Assembly (NCBI GenBank): GCA_964401335.1
Contig: CAYNYK010000067.1
Location: forward strand, 1 to 28,676
Length of the DNA: 28,676 nucleotides
Direction of reading: 5' to 3'
DNA from: JAAYCU01 sp964401335
Lineage (GTDB): Bacteria; Planctomycetota; Phycisphaerae; UBA1845; PWPN01
In this document: piece by piece, positions 23,206-28,676 of the stretch
Position numbering within the stretch: position 1 is the first letter of the stretch
Layout of the letters: every line of letters starts with the position of its first letter
Notes under the pieces: model-generated
Seen by the model: the letters and a program-made list of their open reading frames with translations, nothing else
The model's database searches: none
Told to the model about the DNA's origin: nothing
Made by a program: the position numbers and the translations under genes

Positions 23206-24894
23206 TCAGAAATACGCTCTCATCACATATTGGGCGATCATGCGCTGAGTATTGAAGAAGGAGCCGTTCAGGGCGATGGCGTGGGCCATCACGTTGATGA
23301 AGCCGTTGCGGTCGGCGTAGAAGAGCGGGGCGACCACATTTTCAAGCTTGTCGTAGAGCGATTCGGCGTCGCGGCCGTCGTCGTCCTGTTCGCCCGGCCG
23401 GCCGTCGATGCCGATGGCCCAGCCGGTAATGCCTTCGATGCAGCCCTCGATCCACCAGCCGTCGAGAATGCTCAGCGAGGGCACGCCGTTCAGGGCGGCC
23501 TTCATTCCGCTGGTGCCCGAGGCCTCCATCGGCGGACGCGGCGTGTTCAGCCATACATCCACGCCGGCGGTCATCATCCCCCCCAGATTCATGTCGTAAT
23601 TGGGCAGGTAGGCGATGCGGACGATATCCTTCAAGTTCGCGCGGGCCTGCACCACGCGCTTGATCAGTTCCTTGCCTTGCTGATCCTGTGGGTGCGCTTT
23701 GCCCGCGTAGACGATCTGGATCGGCCCGTTCCGCTCGGCGATCCGCTTAAGCCGCGCCGGGTCGCGGAGCAGCAGATCGGCTCGCTTGTAGGCCGCCGCC
23801 CGCCGGGCGAACCCGAAGGTCAGGTGGTCCACGTCCATGCCCGTATTGGTTTCCCGGTTGACGTGCTCGATCAGTTCGCGTTTGGCGGCCATGTGCGCGT
23901 CCCAGATTTCCGGACGGGGGATACTCAAGGCGTACCGCAGGCTGAAATTATCCTCGCGCCATCCGCGGATGTAGCGGTCGAAGAGGTCTTGTAAGGCCGG
24001 GGCGGTCCAGGTCGTCGCATGCACGCCGTTGGTGATCGAATCGATGATGTACGAGGCGAACATGTGTCGGGACACTTCGCCGTGCCGCTTGGCCACCCCG
24101 TTGACGTAGTGGCTGAGGTTCAGAGCGAGGTAGGTCATGTTCAGCCGGTCCTCGCAGCAAAAGACCTCCTGCATTTCGAGCACCTGATGCGGGCCGAGCA
24201 CGCTTCGGACCATCTCGATGGGGAATTGGTCGTGGCCGGCGGGCACGGGCGTGTGCGTGGTGAACACGCATTGGGCGCGCACGGCGTCGATATCTTCGTC
24301 CACGATCCGGTCGCGCCCCTCGCGAGCCAGGCGTTCGTCGAGCAGTTCGATCGTGCCCAGGCTGGCGTGTCCCTCGTTCATGTGATAACGCTCGAGCTCG
24401 CCATAGCCGAGGGCCCGGAGCATGCGCACGCCGCCGATCCCGAGAATCACTTCCTGACACAAGCGGTAATGGTTATCCCCACCGTATAGATAGTGGGTCA
24501 AGGCTCGGTCCGGCTCGCTGTTTTCCGGCAGGTCGGCGTCGAGGAAATAGACGGGCACGATAAAACCGGTCACGCCCTTCACGTCATACCGCCAGGCCCG
24601 CAGTTGCACGGTGCGGTCCTCGATGGTCACTTGGGCGCGAGCTTTTTCCTCTTCGAGAAAATCATCCACCGGCCAGGCCACGGGTTCCTCGGTCTGCCAG
24701 CCATCGGCGTCGAGCCGCTGGTAGAAATACCCTTTGCGGTGCAGCAGACTGACGGCCACCATCGGTACTTTCTGGTCGGCCGCCGCCCGGATGGTATCGC
24801 CGGCCAGCACGCCCAGCCCGCCGCTGTAGGTCGGCATGCTGGGGTTCAACCCGATCTCCATCGAAAAATAAGCCACTTTGCGGTTTTCGAACAT
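23206..24894 (-). CDS. glgP: Alpha-glucan phosphorylase (GT35, TIGR02094-like short form)
   Basis: It releases glucose-1-phosphate from glycogen or maltodextrin by phosphorolysis with pyridoxal phosphate. The 562-residue length fits the short bacterial/archaeal class, which lacks the N-terminal extension of E. coli GlgP. N-terminal VAYFSMEIGLNPSMPTYSGG with GGLGVLAGD, then YHMNEGHASLG, FTTHTPVPAGHDQF, NGVHATTWTAP and FARRAAAYKRADLL are family blocks. The PLP lysine is K465 in EASGTSGMKAALNG, followed by LSILDGWWIEG. The ATG follows GGAGG by 8 nt. It is a single gene converging on the sigma operon, and other glycogen genes are not in the window. Confidence 0.95.
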   Translation of the reverse strand: MFENRKVAYFSMEIGLNPSMPTYSGGLGVLAGDTIRAAADQKVPMVAVSLLHRKGYFYQRLDADGWQTEEPVAWPVDDFLEEEKARAQVTIEDRTVQLRAWRYDVKGVTGFIVPVYFLDADLPENSEPDRALTHYLYGGDNHYRLCQEVILGIGGVRMLRALGYGELERYHMNEGHASLGTIELLDERLAREGRDRIVDEDIDAVRAQCVFTTHTPVPAGHDQFPIEMVRSVLGPHQVLEMQEVFCCEDRLNMTYLALNLSHYVNGVAKRHGEVSRHMFASYIIDSITNGVHATTWTAPALQDLFDRYIRGWREDNFSLRYALSIPRPEIWDAHMAAKRELIEHVNRETNTGMDVDHLTFGFARRAAAYKRADLLLRDPARLKRIAERNGPIQIVYAGKAHPQDQQGKELIKRVVQARANLKDIVRIAYLPNYDMNLGGMMTAGVDVWLNTPRPPMEASGTSGMKAALNGVPSLSILDGWWIEGCIEGITGWAIGIDGRPGEQDDDGRDAESLYDKLENVVAPLFYADRNGFINVMAHAIALNGSFFNTQRMIAQYVMRAYF

Positions 24895-25005
24895 ACCGGC
24901 CGCCTCCCGATCTGAACCTGCGAATATCGATCTGTAAACGCCGAGGTCATGCTATGCCCAAATGCGGGGATTGTCGATGAGGGTACGGTCCGGCAGCTGG
25001 GCTGC

Positions 25006-25158
25006 GTGCATCCGAAATTTAGGGGCAGGGTGGCATGGGCAGGCCCTTGTCCCGCCGTGGCGGGACAAGGGTTTGCCCGTGCTTTTAAGGCTGCGGAGAA
25101 GAGCACGAATATTCCCCAATAAGTCGAAATTCCTTATGCCAGCTTTTTTCGGATGCAC
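25006..25158. mobile_element. MITE-like element with 12-bp terminal inverted repeats
   Basis: GTGCATCCGAAA (25006-25017) and TTTCGGATGCAC (25147-25158) are perfect inverted repeats bounding 153 bp. Inside is a near-perfect palindrome and no open frame. No target-site duplication was found beside the ends, and no transposase is near. It may be a non-autonomous transposable element or a dispersed palindromic repeat; copy number elsewhere in the genome is unknown. Confidence 0.45.
25033..25082. repeat. Long near-perfect palindrome (hairpin) inside the MITE-like element
   Basis: CCCTTGTCCCGCC (25044-25056) and GGCGGGACAAGGG (25059-25071) are perfectly complementary with only GT between. GGGCA (25037-25041) and TGCCC (25074-25078) extend the stem. 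A four-base outer pairing continues with one wobble. The right arm is followed by CTTTT, a weak T-run, so an end-of-transcript role is possible for plus-strand transcripts, though no plus-strand gene ends just upstream. Confidence 0.8.
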
Positions 25159-25706
25159 TCCACAGGGTTCCGTGGCCGTTTGAACAGGTGGGCTTGTCGG
25201 CGCAAAAATTTTGGAATGCGGCGGACGCAACGCCGCTTTTCTCTGGATGGCGGGGTTCATGCATGCCAACAAGGCGACATTACCCGACACCCACCACCCG
25301 ATACCCGATTGGAACACGATCTTTATCCTTTGAACGTGATCCGAACGGTTGTCGAGCTCACCTTAGATCAAGACATAAAGCAATATATGTTGATCGATAG
25401 ATTATTCTATTTAGCTCTTATAAGCACTTATAGTAACACAAGTCTTTATCATTGAATAACTTGTAAGGGAATAGGAACCGATCCTGATTGAAGTAATAAA
25501 ATATCTGACCAAAACCACGAAAAAGTTCTTGCAAAATGCAAGGGGGGGGTAAACTGGCCTTTATCAAATGTACCTGGGCTTTTATGTGACGATAGCGGAC
25601 AGGTCAAGACAATAAACAAACATTATGGTCGTAGTGGCCTGTAATCTAATGCATATTCAGCTTGCGGCGATAGACAGGCATATCAAGAACAGGAAGGGTA
25701 ACAAAC

Positions 25707-26750
25707 ATGGGACGAGAAAAAAAGCTATTGCAGGCGATCACGGCTGCGATCGCTCTTGCGGGTTGTTTGGCGTCGCCCGGTGTAGCTCAGGACAGGAGAG
25801 AAAAGTCCGCTGTGATGCGGGATCAGGTCTTGTCTGGCTCTCATGGTCGTAGCGAGGTTGAAAACCTTCTTCAGACTACCGTGGAGACCCACGATCCTCG
25901 GCGGCATGAGATGCGCATGGCGCTACTCCTCCGAAAGAATGAGGTGCTCCCTGTTCTGACTGATCGGCTCAAGACCGCCCCAGATCAAGAAAAATACGAC
26001 CTGTTGATGCTCATCCACGGGCAGCTCCGCTGGCGCGAGTTTCAGCCTGTTGTCTTAAAACTGCTTCGTGACAAGACACTCTCCGAGCATGTGCGTGGCA
26101 GGGCCGCGACGGCCTCTGCCCTGTATCAACAAACCGAGGCGGTTCCGGATATCCGGGACTTGCTCAAGTCCGCGAAAGAAGATCAGGTCCGCCAATGGGC
26201 CGCTATGGCCCTGGCCACCCTTGGGGATAAAGATTCCCTTCCGGAAATTGAAATCATGCTAAGGGATCCGTCCCCTTTTGTGCGGGTGACGGCCGCCATG
26301 GCCCTAGGGATGCTGGGCAGCGATACAGGACTGGAGCAAGCCCTCGCCTTAAGTTATGACGATTTCTTTGGCCTGCGTTGTCGGGCGGCCGAGGCTCTAT
26401 CTCATATCGCTACGTCACCGGCAATGACCCGTCTGCGGGAAATGGAGACTGAGGACACGAGTTCCACGGTTCGTAGTGAGAGCGCCGAGTATCTTGGCCA
26501 GGCCGAGTTAAGAGCCTTAGACAATGATGCCGCATTGGATCGGCTCAAGGAAATGCTAGATCCTGAGAATCCCAATCCGCCCCGTTGGGCGTTCGTGTAT
26601 CTGGCCGAGTACTTTGGGACGAAGGCAGGGCCCTTCCTGAGGCAACTGGCCGAATCCCCCGGACCTTTACAGCACGCAGCTACCGTGGCCGTGCTTCAGG
26701 TTGAGTCTGATATGATCATGGGCCCGCACATCAGGAGGAAGGCTCGATGA
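25707..26750 (+). CDS. HEAT-repeat lipoprotein, exported
   Basis: This 347-residue protein starts at ATG 25707 with GGAAGGG upstream. The signal sequence (LLQAITAAIALAGC) ends in a good lipobox LAGC with Cys 20; cleavage after VAQ (28) by the ordinary signal peptidase is the alternative. From about 100 to 330 it is a series of helical pairs typical of HEAT/PBS-lyase-like repeats: VRQWAAMALATLGDKDSLPE, VRVTAAMALGMLGSDTGLEQ, LRCRAAEALSHIATSPAMTR and VRSESAEYLGQAEL. Such solenoids serve as protein-binding scaffolds; there is no catalytic motif. The stop overlaps the ATG of the phospholipase-like gene as ATGA, so the two are translationally coupled and probably act together at the envelope. Confidence 0.88.
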   Translation: MGREKKLLQAITAAIALAGCLASPGVAQDRREKSAVMRDQVLSGSHGRSEVENLLQTTVETHDPRRHEMRMALLLRKNEVLPVLTDRLKTAPDQEKYDLLMLIHGQLRWREFQPVVLKLLRDKTLSEHVRGRAATASALYQQTEAVPDIRDLLKSAKEDQVRQWAAMALATLGDKDSLPEIEIMLRDPSPFVRVTAAMALGMLGSDTGLEQALALSYDDFFGLRCRAAEALSHIATSPAMTRLREMETEDTSSTVRSESAEYLGQAELRALDNDAALDRLKEMLDPENPNPPRWAFVYLAEYFGTKAGPFLRQLAESPGPLQHAATVAVLQVESDMIMGPHIRRKAR

Positions 26751-28676
26751 AGGCAAATATATCATCACGACTGATAGTTACTCTACTAACAATTCTTGTT
26801 TTAATATTCGCGGCAAGTCAATGGGTTTTTGCTCATGGAACAGATGTACATGGGTACAGTTTCAACGAACATTCGTCCGAGAACGCGAATAATCTTACAA
26901 AGAAAGCGATTGAGACGACTGGTATTACTTTCCAGGCGAACGACACAATGCGGATTAAGCAGGGCTCAGTAGATGAGGACAAATCATTCGCAGATCCCTT
27001 CAACTTCGATCTGTTTAGGTACAGGGGCCATCACTACAACCCGCATACTCAAACGGGCGGTCCGTTTTTTGGTAAACCCGCAGTTGATGTCGGTGAGAAT
27101 CGCTGGGCGACAATGCAAACGGCTTTTACGAATGCATCCTCAAGATGGAGCGGTGATGAGTCTGCAGGCGTGCAAGGCTCAATGCACGCTCTTGGGCGAG
27201 TACTGCATTTACTACAAGATATGTCCGCGCCGCCACACGTTCATGCCCCTGATGGCCACGGGTGGCCCTTTCCACGGACGGGGCCAGCGAATGGTGTTGG
27301 GTACTATTCTGATTTCGAAACGCTATGGTCTCCCAGCAGTACTGTACACGACGATCCCTACTATGCGCCACAGTGGACTTTTCCTTCAGAATCGGGCGGC
27401 CCGCTGACGCCAGAGGCTGCGATTGAGGCTGACATTCCCAACAGCAAGCTGGATTCCGATTCGTTTTCCCTGATGAGGGGAAGGATAAATAGTATTCCAT
27501 ATGACAAACGTAATACAATCGAAGGCTACATGAAGGCGCAGGCTTGGATTACATATTTTCACACCTCCTTCTATGGGCAGATCAACTATAATGAAAGCGA
27601 ACCCGCTCCGTGGTTAACCAGCAGCAATAACGACAATGTTTTTCGCAATATGTTTACAAAGCCATCCGGTGAACTGCGTATTTCGTACAATAGCGGGCTA
27701 AACTTCTGGACGATTGATGGTGTAGGTTATTACAACAGATCGAACCAATACTTTCCAGAAGACTGGTGGCCCTGCCCGGGTGAATACCCGCTCGGGAAGA
27801 GAGACCAGGGTTGGGGCAGCAGCAGACACATCAAGGGCCGGTTTTATATCTATTTGCACTACTATGAAGGCAGCACATCGCAGTATTGGAATAAGGCAAC
27901 ACCACCCAACAATTGGCCTAACGGCGAGAGTAACAGCGGAATGTCCTTGGCCCAGTACTACGGTGAGGTGCTCCTGCCGCTTTCCGTGCGTTTCTGCGCC
28001 GGCTTGATGCGGGAGCTATTTCCGGCACCTGCCCTGAGTTATCCTACATACGATTCTTCTGCCGGCAGCACTGTTCCGGTTACGGTCACATGGCCTGCGG
28101 TCACCACCAACGCGGGGTCGGCCACAACCTATAAGTTGCAACGTTCAAACAACGGGGGGGCTTGGAATGATGTTACCGGATGGATCACGGACAGATCCTT
28201 TACGGAAAACCTACCCTCAGGAACTTACCGCTATCGGGCTAAGAGCAGGGGATGGTTCACCAGCAACCAAATTGAATCCGCATGGGGCGAGTCCGGCCAC
28301 GACTGTGTCCTTTCCGCATCACCGCCGACATCCTATGTGGTTACCGCGGCGACGGGTGGGCATGGGTCGGTTGACCCAATTGGGCATGTATACTTAGCTG
28401 AAGGTGAGAACCAAACGTTCACCGCCGCTCCAGACGGCGGCTATGTAATTGACAAGTGGTACTTGGATGGCGGTGTCGTCCAGACAGGAGGGAACAGTTA
28501 CACGGTTATGAATGTCCGGGCATGCCATTCCCTCTTCGTGACGTTCAAATCCCTTGGTTATAATCAGATTATTGTACTATCCCCCAATACGGGTGGGTAC
28601 TATTATAGGGGTACTAGTCTACCTATTATTGATCTCTGCATAAATAATGCAATGGTCAGGGTAAAAAGGGGGGCAG
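26747..28676 (+). CDS. Secreted zinc-dependent phospholipase C-like protein with FN3 and InlB-type repeat domains (partial, runs off the window)
   Basis: From ATG 26747 the frame is open to the window edge (643 codons). A signal peptide ends at VFA-H30. Residues about 30-330 resemble zinc-dependent phospholipase C (B. cereus PLC fold). DED at 76-78 and GHHYNP at 94-99 fit the D55/H69 region. HLLQDMSAPPH at 154-164 has H154, D158 and H164 with the spacing of H118, D122 and H128. E191 (YYSDFE, 186-191) fits E146, but the H142 position is Y187. Residues about 426-525 look like a fibronectin III domain (VTVTWPAV, YKLQRSNNGG, YRYRAKSRGW). Residues about 531-602 resemble a divergent InlB B-repeat (TAATGGHGSVDP, TFTAAPDGGYVIDKW). 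The DNA is poorer in GC than the window's core genes. The substrate may be phospholipid or another phosphodiester; the activity is unproven. Confidence 0.8.
   Translation, partial: MKANISSRLIVTLLTILVLIFAASQWVFAHGTDVHGYSFNEHSSENANNLTKKAIETTGITFQANDTMRIKQGSVDEDKSFADPFNFDLFRYRGHHYNPHTQTGGPFFGKPAVDVGENRWATMQTAFTNASSRWSGDESAGVQGSMHALGRVLHLLQDMSAPPHVHAPDGHGWPFPRTGPANGVGYYSDFETLWSPSSTVHDDPYYAPQWTFPSESGGPLTPEAAIEADIPNSKLDSDSFSLMRGRINSIPYDKRNTIEGYMKAQAWITYFHTSFYGQINYNESEPAPWLTSSNNDNVFRNMFTKPSGELRISYNSGLNFWTIDGVGYYNRSNQYFPEDWWPCPGEYPLGKRDQGWGSSRHIKGRFYIYLHYYEGSTSQYWNKATPPNNWPNGESNSGMSLAQYYGEVLLPLSVRFCAGLMRELFPAPALSYPTYDSSAGSTVPVTVTWPAVTTNAGSATTYKLQRSNNGGAWNDVTGWITDRSFTENLPSGTYRYRAKSRGWFTSNQIESAWGESGHDCVLSASPPTSYVVTAATGGHGSVDPIGHVYLAEGENQTFTAAPDGGYVIDKWYLDGGVVQTGGNSYTVMNVRACHSLFVTFKSLGYNQIIVLSPNTGGYYYRGTSLPIIDLCINNAMVRVKRGA

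Larger units (their letters stand above)
24895..25706. other. Gene-free 0.8-kb interval with repeats and an AT-rich part
   Basis: No credible gene on either strand. The first third is GC-rich and contains a 153-bp inverted-repeat element (25006-25158). Around 25218-25236 GCGGCG/CGCCGC can form a short stem, and 25280-25310 is a C/A-rich run with ACCC repeats. From about 25370 the sequence becomes AT-rich, with a run of eight or more G at 25540-25550 preceded by a CTTGC/GCAAG stem. This AT-rich part probably contains the promoter of the HEAT/phospholipase pair, but I could not choose boxes with confidence. Confidence 0.5.

Noticed and set aside
25540..25550. Run of G as a possible phase-variation tract
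   Set aside because: It lies 150 bp before the HEAT gene and outside any open frame or clear promoter spacer, so no switching effect can be argued from sequence.

Overview
The window looks like a chromosomal segment of an uncultured planctomycete, most likely from the Phycisphaerae or a related class. This is inferred from the mix of genes, not from a marker gene. It holds two exported sulfatases, a PEP-CTERM sorting protein, many small lipoproteins, a PurL with fused PurS-like domains, and an ECF sigma operon ending in a secreted Gly/Arg/Pro-rich protein. Housekeeping genes are clearly GC-rich, while some accessory stretches are visibly more AT-rich. I see no rRNA, tRNA, CRISPR array or intact insertion sequence.

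Region 1 (1-11944) is mostly core metabolism. It begins with the edge of a PiT phosphate transporter and its DUF47/PhoU-like partner (minus strand). Then come uvrB-nadC (plus), a two-gene cassette of an AlbA_2/Schlafen-like ATP-binding-fold protein plus a ParA-type ATPase (minus), accA (minus), and tyrA-purL (plus, ATGA overlap). The AlbA_2/ParA pair is the accessory insertion in this part.

Region 2 (11945-15289) starts with an AT-rich gap. A consensus TATAAT box is followed by a leader of about 290 nt with four copies of a GGGGATAAGAAGCATAT-like motif, then a PEP-CTERM protein gene. A strong intrinsic terminator overlaps a probable promoter for the next gene, a sulfatase whose 3' end runs into a degenerate 16-bp tandem repeat.

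Region 3 (15290-20932, all minus) reads, in transcription order: sulfatase, small lipoprotein, small four-cysteine protein with an acidic tail, CsgG-like lipoprotein with TPRs, secreted protein with three LPP20-like domains, and a 51-residue lipoprotein. The last three resemble the logic of LPP20/FlgP-CsgG/FlgT outer-membrane assemblies and form a plausible cell-surface module.

Region 4 (21216-24894) has an overlapping plus-strand operon of ECF sigma factor, single-pass membrane protein (probable anti-sigma factor) and secreted helical protein. An alpha-glucan phosphorylase faces it on the minus strand.

Region 5 (24895-28676) starts with a gene-free 0.8 kb holding a MITE-like 153-bp inverted-repeat element with a near-perfect internal palindrome. 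It is followed by a translationally coupled pair: a HEAT-repeat lipoprotein and a long open frame running off the window edge. The latter reads as a secreted zinc-dependent phospholipase C-like domain followed by a fibronectin III domain and an InlB-type repeat.

The best candidates for something undescribed are the AlbA_2/ParA cassette, the repeat-bearing PEP-CTERM leader, the LPP20x3/CsgG module and the HEAT/phospholipase pair.
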